From the NCBI GenBank assembly GCA_016185245.1, contig JACPNZ010000022.1:1-64000 (forward strand): DNA of 64,000 nt, given 5' to 3'. Positions 1-10,199 of this stretch are shown piece by piece. The notes below the pieces were generated by a model, which saw only the letters and a list, made by a program, of their open reading frames with translations, made no database searches and was not told where the DNA came from. Both the position numbers and the translations under genes were made by a program. Source of the DNA: Hyphomicrobiales bacterium (GTDB taxonomy: Bacteria > Pseudomonadota > Alphaproteobacteria > Rhizobiales > Aestuariivirgaceae). Within the stretch, counting starts at the first letter, position 1. Every line of letters begins with the position of its first letter.

Positions 1-138
1 AACAAAAGACGCCTGCTCGAACCCATCGGCCATATCCCGCCAGCCGAAGCCGAAGAAAAATACTATGCCATGATGGACAACACCAAAATGGCCGCCTAAC
101 TTAAACCAGCAAGCCTCCGGCAATCCCGGGGCGGTTCA
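1..138 (+). mobile_element. Right end of an IS3-family insertion sequence: C-terminal 32 codons of transposase (OrfB) plus terminal inverted repeat
   Basis: Frame 1 from base 1 reads NKRRLLEPIGHIPPAEAEEKYYAMMDNTKMAA-stop (TAA 97-99), the typical tail of IS3-type rve transposases; followed by ...gcctccggcaatcccggggcggttca (113-138), whose reverse complement TGAACCGCCCCGGG... looks like an IS3-family terminal IR. Confidence 0.8.
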
Positions 139-1204
139 GTCTAAGACGCGCTGCGGACTTTCGTAGCTTAGCCGCAACTTCCATACGAATATCGTCAGCT
201 TCAGCCGACTCTCCGCCTCCAAGCAATGGGCGAGCTTCAAGCTTTCCGTCCCTGAAATCGAATGAATAACTCGCCGGATACTGGCTCAAGTCAGCGGCCC
301 CACGCAGTGCAATCTCCTCCTCCTTCTTCTTGATCAGTGCGTTGACATCGGCCGGGCCTTTGTCCCAGTGATCTTCGCCGCCAAGAGTCACGCGATAGAT
401 GTCGAGTTCCTCTCCGCCGGGCATCGGATTAGCTCTGAGTACGGCATCGTACCAATTGGTCCAAACACCCCAGACCTCGCCATCAATTGAGTGAAGGCTC
501 TCTGCGAGTTCTGCCCATAACTCGCCAACCCGCCGGGGAATACCTATCCTCCAAAGCCGTTGTCGCGTAAGGTCCTCGGGGAAACCACCTTTCAAGATGA
601 ATTCTGCATCACTTAGCGTGGCTTGGATTGCGGGATGGTTTCCTTCAATAGACGAGTGGTAAGCGGCAGCAAAAGAAGCGGCAATAGCAAGGCGTGCCGC
701 GTAGGCTGCGTCTCTCTCTGAGTTTGCTGCGTAAGCGGCATATCCGGCATCGGCGGCACGGGCAGCAGCGAGGGCGGCTTTTGTGTCGCCAGCATGCATT
801 GCTTCTACGCGGGCGCGGTCGGCACGGGCTGAAGAACTATCGTCCCAAAGGTGGCCACTGCGTGAGGAGGGGAGGGTGGCGCGGGCGGCGGCGGCGTCAC
901 CGGCGAAGGCATCCGCGGCAGCGGCGGCATCGGTAGCGGAAGCGCGGGCGGCGGCGAAACCGCTGAGACTGTTTCTCTTGGTTGGATATTTCGCAGCAAC
1001 CAGGGACATTGCCGAGCCTCTGATGAGTGGCAGGACGATGCTGCGAGTGATGGTCCCCGCCTTACGAAACCCGCGGAATGCGGTGGCTAGAATCGGAAGC
1101 ACACGTAGCGCCGCGCGTGCCGCAATAGCGACACTGACGTCGCGCGGTTGTGTTGTCAGCCAATTTTCGAGTTCCTTGCGGCTTGTTACATCGAAATCGG
1201 CCAT
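101..1204 (-). CDS. Ala-rich uncharacterised protein (AAARA/AAYAA repeat region, C-terminal WTNWYDAVLR motif); 3' end runs into IS end
   Basis: ORF track; ATG at 1204 (MADFDVTSRKELENWL...). Last ~12 codons (NRPGIAGGLLV) lie within the IS terminal repeat. Confidence 0.7.
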   Translation of the reverse strand: MADFDVTSRKELENWLTTQPRDVSVAIAARAALRVLPILATAFRGFRKAGTITRSIVLPLIRGSAMSLVAAKYPTKRNSLSGFAAARASATDAAAAADAFAGDAAAARATLPSSRSGHLWDDSSSARADRARVEAMHAGDTKAALAAARAADAGYAAYAANSERDAAYAARLAIAASFAAAYHSSIEGNHPAIQATLSDAEFILKGGFPEDLTRQRLWRIGIPRRVGELWAELAESLHSIDGEVWGVWTNWYDAVLRANPMPGGEELDIYRVTLGGEDHWDKGPADVNALIKKKEEEIALRGAADLSQYPASYSFDFRDGKLEARPLLGGGESAEADDIRMEVAAKLRKSAARLRLNRPGIAGGLLV

Positions 1205-1338
1205 CGCCCCAATTCCCGCGCGTTGCGCACCACAATGGTGATTCTTGGAGACCAATGCAAGAGATCGCACTCCTGGCGGCGGCACATTGGTTCCCGGCTT
1301 TCACCGGGATGACGGATTGGGGGCGGCGGCTGGCGCGA

Positions 1339-1818
1339 TCAGCCGCCCAGCGCCTTCTTCACCGCCGCGGTGATCTTCGGGCCCAATGGCTTCGCCGGCG
1401 TCGAGAACCAGTCGAGGAACTGGCCGTCGCGCCCCACAAGGTATTTGTGGAAGTTCCACCTCGGCCGGCCGAGGAGACCCGCTTTCTCGCCCGCCCATTT
1501 GTAGAAGGGGTGGGCCGCCGCGCCCTTCACCGCAACTTTGGCGGTGAGGGGAAATGTGACGCTGTAATTCTCGCTGCAGAAGGTGCTGATCTCGGCCTCG
1601 CTCGCCGGCTCCTGGCCGCCGAAATCGTTGCACGGGACCCCCAGCACCACCAAGCCCTGGTCGCGATTGTCCTGCCACAGTTTTTCGAGACCTTCATATT
1701 GCGGGGTGTAGCCGCATTCCGACGCGGTGTTGACCACCAGCAAAACCTTGCCCTCAAAGCGGCGCAAGGGCAGCGGCGTGCCGTCGATGGCAGTGAAAGT
1801 GAAATCGTGGGCGTTCAT
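1339..1818 (-). CDS. Glutathione peroxidase (Cys type)
   Basis: VNTASECGYTPQYEGLEKLW and GVPCNDFGGQEP motifs. Confidence 0.93.
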   Translation of the reverse strand: MNAHDFTFTAIDGTPLPLRRFEGKVLLVVNTASECGYTPQYEGLEKLWQDNRDQGLVVLGVPCNDFGGQEPASEAEISTFCSENYSVTFPLTAKVAVKGAAAHPFYKWAGEKAGLLGRPRWNFHKYLVGRDGQFLDWFSTPAKPLGPKITAAVKKALGG

Positions 1819-3005
1819 CGGCGTTGGGCTCCGTGCAGGAGATGGCGCGCGGCGAAGAGGAGAAGTCCGGCAACCAGCCCCCAGAAGGCCGAGCCCACAC
1901 CGGCCAGTGTCACGCCCGAGGCGGTGACCAGGAAAGTCACCAGCGCGGTTTCGATGTCGCGCGGCTCCTTCAGCATGGCGGTGAGGCCGCCCATCAATGG
2001 CGAGAACAGGGCAAGCCCGGCAATCGCCGTGATCAGGGGGCCGGGCAGGCTGCCGAGAATTTGCACGAAGCTCGCCGCGGCGAGCCCCACCAGCCCGTAG
2101 AGGATGAGATAGGGGAAGGCCACAAGCCAGCGCCGTGCAGGATCTGGGTGCGTGTCGGGCCCGGTGACGATCGAGGCGGTGATCGCTGCAAGATTGATCG
2201 AATGGCTGCCGAAGGGTGCCATCACCATGGAGCCCACTCCCGTCACCAAAAGCGAGGCCGACACCGGCGGGGCATAGCCGCTGGCCCTGAGCACGGCAAA
2301 GCCGGGGAGGTTCTGCGAGGCCATGGTCACCAGGAACAGAGGCACGCCCAAACTAACGATGGCTGTCGGATCGAAGCCCGGTGTCGTCCACACAAGCTTG
2401 GTGACGCCGAGGCTGCAGCAAGTGCCGGAAAAACTTCCCGACAGCGCCGCCATGATGAGGCCCAACCCGACGATCACCGGCACGGCATAGAGCGGAATGC
2501 TGAGGCGCAGCGCGAAGAAGGCAACGATCAGCGGCACGACGAGCAGCGGCAGGGCGATGGCGGCGGCGGGAACCCCCAGGGCATAGTTAAATAGAACACC
2601 CGCCAGCATGGCGGCGGCGATGGGCGTGGGGATGCGCTCGATCGCCTGTTCGAGCGGCTTGATCAAGCCCGCCACCGTCATGAGCGCCCCGGCCACCAGG
2701 AAGGCGCCGAGCGCATTGGCATAAATGACCCCCGTGGCGCTGGTGGCGATGAGGGCCGCCCCCGGCGTCGACCAGGCGGTGATGATCGGCATGCGGTAGC
2801 GCCACGAGAGGATGAAGGAGGTGACCGCCATGCCGAAGCACAAAGCCGCCGCCCACGAGGCCTGCTGGGCGGCATCGGCCCCAACCGCCCGGGCCGCCTC
2901 CATGATCAAGAGGATGGTCGAAGCAAATCCCACCACCACGGCGGTGGCGGTCGCCGAGACGATGCCGAACCAGCCGCCCCGATTTTCCGCTGCAACTTCG
3001 CTCAT
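1815..3005 (-). CDS. benE: Benzoate/H+ symporter BenE family transporter
   Basis: 396 aa, multi-TM, BenE-like sequence (GSHSINLAAITASI, FGSHSINLAAI region). 4-bp overlaps with neighbours on both sides. Confidence 0.85.
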   Translation of the reverse strand: MSEVAAENRGGWFGIVSATATAVVVGFASTILLIMEAARAVGADAAQQASWAAALCFGMAVTSFILSWRYRMPIITAWSTPGAALIATSATGVIYANALGAFLVAGALMTVAGLIKPLEQAIERIPTPIAAAMLAGVLFNYALGVPAAAIALPLLVVPLIVAFFALRLSIPLYAVPVIVGLGLIMAALSGSFSGTCCSLGVTKLVWTTPGFDPTAIVSLGVPLFLVTMASQNLPGFAVLRASGYAPPVSASLLVTGVGSMVMAPFGSHSINLAAITASIVTGPDTHPDPARRWLVAFPYLILYGLVGLAAASFVQILGSLPGPLITAIAGLALFSPLMGGLTAMLKEPRDIETALVTFLVTASGVTLAGVGSAFWGLVAGLLLFAARHLLHGAQRR

Positions 3006-3475
3006 GGGATCGGCACTCCCGGCTCGTACTTGGAAACCCTCAGGATCAGCGTGGTCTTGACGCTGTCGACATTGGCGGCGGCGGTCAGTTCGCGGATGAT
3101 GAAATCCTGCAGTTCCGGCAGGTCGCGGGCGGCGAGCTTGAGGAGAAAATCGGCCTCGCCCGAAACCGCATAGGCCTCGCGCACCAGGGGCCAGCGCCGG
3201 GCCTGGTCCTCGAAATCGTGGAGCGCCGCCTCGGCCTGGCTCTTCAACCCCACCTGGGCGATGACGGCGATCTGGAAGCCCAGCGCCGCGGCATCGAGCA
3301 GGGCCCGATAGCCGGCGATCAGCCCCGCTTTCTCAAGGGCTTGCACCCGGCGCAGGCAAGGCGGCGGCGACAGGCCGACGCGGGCGGCAAGGGCCACATT
3401 GGTCAGCCGCCCGTCGCGCTGCAACTCGCGCAGGATCTTCCAGTCGGTTGCATCGAGACGGAACGGCGATTCCAT
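3002..3475 (-). CDS. Lrp/AsnC family transcriptional regulator
   Basis: LDATDWKILRELQRDGRLTNVALAARVGLSPPPCLRRVQALEKAGLI. Confidence 0.93.
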   Translation of the reverse strand: MESPFRLDATDWKILRELQRDGRLTNVALAARVGLSPPPCLRRVQALEKAGLIAGYRALLDAAALGFQIAVIAQVGLKSQAEAALHDFEDQARRWPLVREAYAVSGEADFLLKLAARDLPELQDFIIRELTAAANVDSVKTTLILRVSKYEPGVPIP

Positions 3476-3606
3476 GGGGCCAGCCTAGCAATATTGCGGC
3501 GCGGCGGGATGGTTAATTTCGCAATCGCAAATTGTCCGTGGTGGTTAAGGCAATTGAAAATGGATTGAGTTACACCGCATCCCATCAACGAAGGGAAGAC
3601 AACCGG

Positions 3607-5721
3607 ATGGCCAGGCCATTGCCGCATGAGGAAACCGGATCGGGAAGTCTGCCCGCCGGACGCGGCGTTGACAACGGCCATCTCGAAGCGGCCATCGCCG
3701 CCCTGCCGGTTGGCGTAGTGACCATCGATGCCGCAGGACTGGTCCAGCTATGCAACGCCGAGGCCCTGGCGCTGGTCGGCCTGCCGCCCGACCGCCCGAC
3801 CCGAGGCTGCCGCCTTGCCGATATCGCCGCCGAGCTCGCCGACTTCTCGCTTGCCCAGACCTGCGGGGCGGGCAGCGCCCTCCTGGCACTGCCCGGCGAC
3901 CGCTATCTCGAAGTCGCCGCCAAGCCGATTGCCGGCGGCTTCGTGCTGTTGATCGACGACATGAGCGAGGCCTACCGCCGCGAGCGCGCCCTGGCCCAGG
4001 CCGAAAGCGAATACCGCAGCCTGTTCGAAAACTCTGTCTACGGAATATATCGCGATACCCCCGATGGCAAGCCGGTGCGCGCCAATCCGGCACTCGCCGC
4101 CCTCAACGGCTATGCCAGCGAGGCCGAGCATATCGCCGCCGTCACCGAGAGACCCGGCAACTGGTATGTCGATCCCGGCCGTGCGGCCGAATTCATGCGC
4201 CTCATCGAACGCGACGGCCGGGTCAAGGACCTGGTCTCGGAGGTCTACCGCCACCGCACCGGCGAAAAACTGTGGGTCACCGAGAACGCCTGGTATGTGC
4301 GCGGACCCGACGGCAAGCCGCTCCATATCGAGGGTACCATCCAGGACGCCGGCGAGCGCATGGCCAACCTGTCGATGATCGAACGCCAGGCCAATCGCGA
4401 CAGCCTCACCGGTGCGGCCAACCGCTTTCATTTTCTCAATCGTGCCGCCGAAGAAACTGCCCCGCAGCGTGCCGGTTGCGTACTCTATCTGGTCGATCTC
4501 GATCATTTCAAGGACGTCAACGACCTCCTCGGCCATGCCGCCGGCGATGCCGTGCTGAAGACCGTGGCGCAACGGCTACAGGCGCTGGCCGGCGGCAAAG
4601 CGCTGGTCGCCCGCCTCGGCGGCGACGAATTCGCCGTGCTGGCGACCGGCACCCGCGCTTTCATGGAGGCCGACATCCTGGCCCGCCGCATGGTCGAGGC
4701 GATGCGCCAGCCGATTTCGGTTGCCGGCCACGATGTCAATATCGGCGCCAGCGTGGGCGTTGCCTTCTATCCCCTCCATGCCCATGATGCCAACGAGCTC
4801 CTGAGCAATGCCGATATCGCCCTCTATCAGGCCAAGACCGCCGGACGGAACGGCATCAGAATATTCGACTACGAGTTGAAGTCGCGCCTGCAGTCGAGCA
4901 AGGAACTGGCCAACGACCTGCGCCGCGCCGTTGCCGATGACGAACTCGATCTTTTCTACCAGCCAATCGTCGAGGCCGATACCGGTGCGGTGCGCTCCTA
5001 TGAAACCCTGCTGCGCTGGCATCACCCGAAGCGTGGCTTCCTGCCGCCCGACCAGTTCATCCCGGTGGCCGAGAGTGCCGGGCTGATGAGCGAGCTCGGC
5101 AACTGGGCGATCGCCCGGGCCTGCCGCCAGGCGGTCCTGCTGCCCGGCACTGTTTCGATCTCGATCAATGTCTCGCCCAGCCAGTTCCGCTCGGCCGAGA
5201 TTATCGGGGTGATCCGCGACAATCTCCACGAAACCGGACTCGATCCGGCCCGGCTGATGCTGGAGGTGACCGAAACCGCCCTCCTCGCCAGCGAGGCGAT
5301 CGCCCAGTCGATCTTCGACCAGCTCATCGGCCTTGGGGTACGGATCGCGCTTGACGATTTCGGCACCGGCTTCTCCTCGCTCAGCTACCTGCAGCGCTTC
5401 GCCTTCTCGGAGGTCAAGATCGACCGGTCCTTTATCGCCGGAATCGAGGCCCGCAGCGCCAATCTCGCCATCATCCGCGCCGTCATCGGGCTTGGCCGCG
5501 ACCTCGATATCGATGTGGTGGCGGAAGGCGTCGAGACGGCCGAACAGGCCGCCGTGCTGCGCCACGAGGGCTGCCGGCTGATACAGGGCTATCACTTTGG
5601 CCGGCCACGCTGTTTTGCCGATATCGTGGCCGATCGGTCGGTCCTCAGCCTGGCACCGTTCCGCCGCGAAGCATTCCAAGTGGACCTGCCGGCCAAACGG
5701 TCTGTTCACAAAGCCGGATAG
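3607..5721 (+). CDS. PAS domain diguanylate cyclase/phosphodiesterase (GGDEF-EAL)
   Basis: GGDEF intact (RLGGDEFAVLA), EAL domain with DDFGTGFSS and AEGVET; signature is ETL rather than EAL (YETLLRW). Confidence 0.93.
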   Translation: MARPLPHEETGSGSLPAGRGVDNGHLEAAIAALPVGVVTIDAAGLVQLCNAEALALVGLPPDRPTRGCRLADIAAELADFSLAQTCGAGSALLALPGDRYLEVAAKPIAGGFVLLIDDMSEAYRRERALAQAESEYRSLFENSVYGIYRDTPDGKPVRANPALAALNGYASEAEHIAAVTERPGNWYVDPGRAAEFMRLIERDGRVKDLVSEVYRHRTGEKLWVTENAWYVRGPDGKPLHIEGTIQDAGERMANLSMIERQANRDSLTGAANRFHFLNRAAEETAPQRAGCVLYLVDLDHFKDVNDLLGHAAGDAVLKTVAQRLQALAGGKALVARLGGDEFAVLATGTRAFMEADILARRMVEAMRQPISVAGHDVNIGASVGVAFYPLHAHDANELLSNADIALYQAKTAGRNGIRIFDYELKSRLQSSKELANDLRRAVADDELDLFYQPIVEADTGAVRSYETLLRWHHPKRGFLPPDQFIPVAESAGLMSELGNWAIARACRQAVLLPGTVSISINVSPSQFRSAEIIGVIRDNLHETGLDPARLMLEVTETALLASEAIAQSIFDQLIGLGVRIALDDFGTGFSSLSYLQRFAFSEVKIDRSFIAGIEARSANLAIIRAVIGLGRDLDIDVVAEGVETAEQAAVLRHEGCRLIQGYHFGRPRCFADIVADRSVLSLAPFRREAFQVDLPAKRSVHKAG

Positions 5722-5746
5722 CGGTCTTGTAAGGCGGGCCGGATGA

Positions 5747-6668
<922 letters not shown>

Positions 6669-6672
6669 CATC

Positions 6673-7560
6673 ATGGACTGGGACAAGCTGCGCATCTTTC
6701 ATGCGGTCGCCGACGCCGGCAGCTTCACCCATGCCGGCCACGAGCTCGGCCTGTCGCAGTCGGCGGTGAGCCGCCAGATCAGCGCGCTCGAGGAAGGCCT
6801 CAACGTGCCGCTGTTCCACCGCCATGCCCGCGGCCTCATCCTCACCGAGCAGGGCGAAGTTTTGTACCGCACCGCCCATGACGTGTTCACCAAGCTCACC
6901 GCCGCCCAGACGCGCCTCATGGATTCCAAGGAGAAGCCGTCGGGCGAATTGCGCATCACCACCACCATCGGGCTTGGCTCGGTGTGGCTGACGCCGCGGC
7001 TCAAGGAGTTCACCGAGCTCTATCCGCAGATCGCCGTCACCCTGATGCTCGACGACCGCGAGCTCGACCTCGCCATGCGCGAGGCCGACGTGGCGATCAG
7101 GCTGCGGCGACCGACCCAGCCCGATCTGATCCAGCGCAAGCTGTTCACCGTGCACCATCACATCTACGCCTCGACCGACTATGTGAAGAAGAACGGCATC
7201 CCCAAGTCGGTGGAGGAACTCGACCGCCACAAGATCGTGACCTTCGGCCAGATGCCGAGCTATCTCGAATCGGTCAACTGGCTGGAAACCGCCGGCCGGC
7301 CCGAGGGCGATCCGCGCCCCGTGTCGCTGCGCGTCAACCATGCCTATGGGCTTCGCCGCGCCGTGCAGGCGGGGATCGGCATCGGCTCGCTCGCCGACTA
7401 TCTGGTCGCCCCCGACATGGGACTGGTGCAGATCGATCTCCCGGTCGAGACGCCCGAGTGGGATACTTACTTCGTCTATCCCGAGGAGTTGAAGGAGACC
7501 AAGCGGGTGACGGTATTCCGCGATTTCATCGTCTCCAAGGCGCGGGAATGGAGCTTCTAG
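6673..7560 (+). CDS. LysR family transcriptional regulator
   Basis: MDWDKLRIFHAVADAGSFTHAGHELGLSQSAVSRQISALE. Confidence 0.95.
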   Translation: MDWDKLRIFHAVADAGSFTHAGHELGLSQSAVSRQISALEEGLNVPLFHRHARGLILTEQGEVLYRTAHDVFTKLTAAQTRLMDSKEKPSGELRITTTIGLGSVWLTPRLKEFTELYPQIAVTLMLDDRELDLAMREADVAIRLRRPTQPDLIQRKLFTVHHHIYASTDYVKKNGIPKSVEELDRHKIVTFGQMPSYLESVNWLETAGRPEGDPRPVSLRVNHAYGLRRAVQAGIGIGSLADYLVAPDMGLVQIDLPVETPEWDTYFVYPEELKETKRVTVFRDFIVSKAREWSF

Positions 7561-7599
7561 CGTAGCATGAGTCTCGATTGACCTCCCCACTTCCCTCCA

Positions 7600-7680
7600 T
7601 CACCGGCCTTGAGCCGGTGACCCAGTCTTGCAACGCCCTCGCTGGCTGAACGTCTGGATGGCAGGCGCAAGGCCTGCCAT
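7600..7680. repeat. Palindromic intergenic repeat with two hairpins
   Basis: tcaccggc-cttga-gccggtga (7600-7620) and atggcaggc-gcaag-gcctgccat (7658-7680), perfect arms. Confidence 0.6.
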
Positions 7681-7756
7681 GGAGAGATGAAGAGTGCGGA
7701 GGTAATTCAGTCAGCAGTCACTCCGCTCTAGCCGAAATAGGGGTGCCTGGGCCGGA

Positions 7757-9067
7757 TCATCCTCGCCAGCAATCCGCGGCAAGCAGCAATTCGGTCAGAT
7801 CGTGGTAGCGCTGGCCGTCGAGTCCGGTCATGTCCCTGATCCGCTCGATCCTGGTGTAGACCGTGTTGGGATGCTTGCGGAGGATTCGGGCGGCCTTCTG
7901 AACATTCATGTCGGCATCGGCAACGGCGCGTAGCGTCTGCATGAGAGCGCCGGAGGCTTTCGCGTCGGCACTGGCGAGAACTGCCGCCCAGGCTGGCGGC
8001 GTGGATCGCACATAGTCGGTGCCGCGATGTACCAGCAAGTCACGAATTGGCAATTCGGAGAACTGGACAACACCTTTGCTGACACTGGCAAAATCCAGAG
8101 CGATCGTCGCTTCATGCAGGGCCCTTGGCAGAAACGACGTCGACGGGTGATCGGCACTGATACCGACGAGCACGGCCGGGCCCAGAACCAGCAGGATGGG
8201 GTGAATGCGCTCTGCGAGATCGGCTTGCGGGGCCGTCCATCCCGACTGCCTGCGCCTGTCCGAAAGCACCGCCGTCACCAAATTGTTGCGAATTCCTGCC
8301 AGCGTGCGGATGGAAGTGGCGGCAACCGCGTCTGAAATGGCACTGGCAATGCGCTGGGCGCGAGCATGATTTTCCATCTCGGAAGCATTGACCGACTGGG
8401 CAACGACAACGCAATAGGACTGACGCTGCTCAAGGTATCCGGCGCGTTTCAAGAGTCTTGCAACGCGCCCATCGGATTCATCGAAACCACTCAGCAGGAT
8501 ATTCAGGAGCTCGGTGCGCAGGTCGCCCTCGGCTTCGGCGAGCCTACGCGTGTGGGCGACGTATTCCGATGTCGTGATGGTGCTGATGGTGTTGGTGTAC
8601 TCGATGGCGAAATCGGCGACCGCGGAGACCGCCTTTTCGAGGTTCGCAGGCCCGCTCTCAATGGCGGCATGCCTGAGCCAGTGGGACAGGATTCGGTGGC
8701 CACAGCGATAGGCATGCAGCGTTGCTTCAAGGGGAAAGCGCTGTTCGGCGCGATGATGGGCATGGGTTCTGACGAATGCGAAGTCACCCACCTCGCCACC
8801 GCCGAACAGGCGGCGGATTTCTTGAACGTGCTCGCCGGCATGTCGATTGAACTCTGGCAATATCTCCGGGTTGCCCGAGGCCGAGAATGCCGGAATTTCC
8901 ACCGGCACCGCTTCGCGCAGGGCGCTGCCCGCCTCTTGCATGGAGCGATCGAGCGCCGCAGCGGCGCGCGGGATGACGCCGGTTTGGGTGAGCAGCGCCA
9001 AAACCTGGCCCAGCATTGCGTGTTCGGGCCGACTGCTTGCGGGTAATTGTGAAGCCTTCACAGTCAT
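7757..9067 (-). CDS. PucR/CdaR-type helix-turn-helix regulator
   Basis: C-terminal AARILRKHPNTVYTRIERIRDMTGLD...LTELLLAADC, typical PucR HTH. Confidence 0.85.
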   Translation of the reverse strand: MTVKASQLPASSRPEHAMLGQVLALLTQTGVIPRAAAALDRSMQEAGSALREAVPVEIPAFSASGNPEILPEFNRHAGEHVQEIRRLFGGGEVGDFAFVRTHAHHRAEQRFPLEATLHAYRCGHRILSHWLRHAAIESGPANLEKAVSAVADFAIEYTNTISTITTSEYVAHTRRLAEAEGDLRTELLNILLSGFDESDGRVARLLKRAGYLEQRQSYCVVVAQSVNASEMENHARAQRIASAISDAVAATSIRTLAGIRNNLVTAVLSDRRRQSGWTAPQADLAERIHPILLVLGPAVLVGISADHPSTSFLPRALHEATIALDFASVSKGVVQFSELPIRDLLVHRGTDYVRSTPPAWAAVLASADAKASGALMQTLRAVADADMNVQKAARILRKHPNTVYTRIERIRDMTGLDGQRYHDLTELLLAADCWRG

Positions 9068-9168
9068 GCGATCGATTTTAGTGGAATTCCTGCCATGTGC
9101 AATGGGTGCAAATGTTGATATTCGACATCGCGGGGCGTTTGCTCACAACTGAACAAAGGAGTTCCACA

Positions 9169-9483
9169 ATGGCCAAATTCGTCTTTGCCTATCATGGTGG
9201 CGGCCGTCCATCGACCCCCGAAGAGGGCAAGAAGGTGATGGATGCCTGGCGTGCCTGGTTTGGCTCCATGGGTGCCGCTGTCATTGACGGAGGCAATCCC
9301 GTCGGAAAATCGAGCACCGTCAAGTCGGACGGCTCGCTTGTCGGTGGCGGCGGCGCCAATCCGATCAGCGGCTACAGTCTGATCGAAGCCGCAAGCCTCG
9401 AGGACGCGCACAAGAAGGCCAAGGGTTGTCCGATCCTGAAGGCGGGCGGCACGATTGAAATCGCTCAAGCCATGGACATGTAG
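9169..9483 (+). CDS. YCII-related domain protein
   Basis: MAKFVFAYHGGGRPSTPEEGKKVMDAWRAWFGSMG...EIAQAMDM. Confidence 0.75.
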   Translation: MAKFVFAYHGGGRPSTPEEGKKVMDAWRAWFGSMGAAVIDGGNPVGKSSTVKSDGSLVGGGGANPISGYSLIEAASLEDAHKKAKGCPILKAGGTIEIAQAMDM

Positions 9484-9533
9484 CCTGGCATCACCACGGG
9501 CCGGCCGCGGCGAAAGCCGCGGCCCTCTGAGCC

Positions 9534-10130
9534 TCAGCCGGCGTGGCGGAAATCAGTGGCGAAGCCGCAGCGCTCCTCGTAGTCCCACTGGAACGGCCCG
9601 TCGTGCATCGCGCCCGAGGCGACATATTCCGTACCCGGATGATCATGCCCGGGAATGCCGCAGGAGATGGTGCCGTCATAGCTCGCCCGGCGGACCACCG
9701 CCGAGGCTCCGATGCGGCCCAGCCGGATCGCCTCGCGGCCCGCCGCGTGCACCAGGTCAATCGCCGCCGGTTCGCTGTCGACCACCGTGGCGATATTGGC
9801 GGTAAACGCGATATCGCCGCCGGCCCGACCCAGGAAGATGCGTTCGAGTTCGCGGAATTGTTCCGGTGTGGCGGCCTCGTCGACGAACAGCTTCACCGTC
9901 CACCATTTGCCCGGCTGGTCATCGCGGTAGAAACCCGCCATCACCACGAGGTGGCCGGCAAGATCGATGGCTCCCGAATGGCCCTTTTTGATGTGCCACG
10001 ACAGCAGGAACTGGCAGAGCCCGTAGACCGAGTCGCCGCCGGGCGCGCCATTCAGACGCCGGCACGGACACACCGCCGGGCAATTGCAGCTTTCGTAATA
10101 GCTTCCGGCAATCGACCAGCCCGCCGCCAT
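9534..10130 (-). CDS. DUF1326 domain-containing protein
   Basis: WSIAGSYYESCNCPAVCPCR motif and family-like length. Confidence 0.8.
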   Translation of the reverse strand: MAAGWSIAGSYYESCNCPAVCPCRRLNGAPGGDSVYGLCQFLLSWHIKKGHSGAIDLAGHLVVMAGFYRDDQPGKWWTVKLFVDEAATPEQFRELERIFLGRAGGDIAFTANIATVVDSEPAAIDLVHAAGREAIRLGRIGASAVVRRASYDGTISCGIPGHDHPGTEYVASGAMHDGPFQWDYEERCGFATDFRHAG

Positions 10131-10199
10131 TCCGCCCTCCTCGCATCAGGTCACGGCGATGTTGACACGGGGTGTGTCCATCGCACAAGCATCGCCGTC

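Noticed and set aside
613-1241. Several overlapping ORFs in all frames inside the Ala-rich gene
   Set aside because: Explained by GC-rich GCG/GCC repeats giving open shadow frames; only the 1204->101 frame has a sensible N- and C-terminal sequence.
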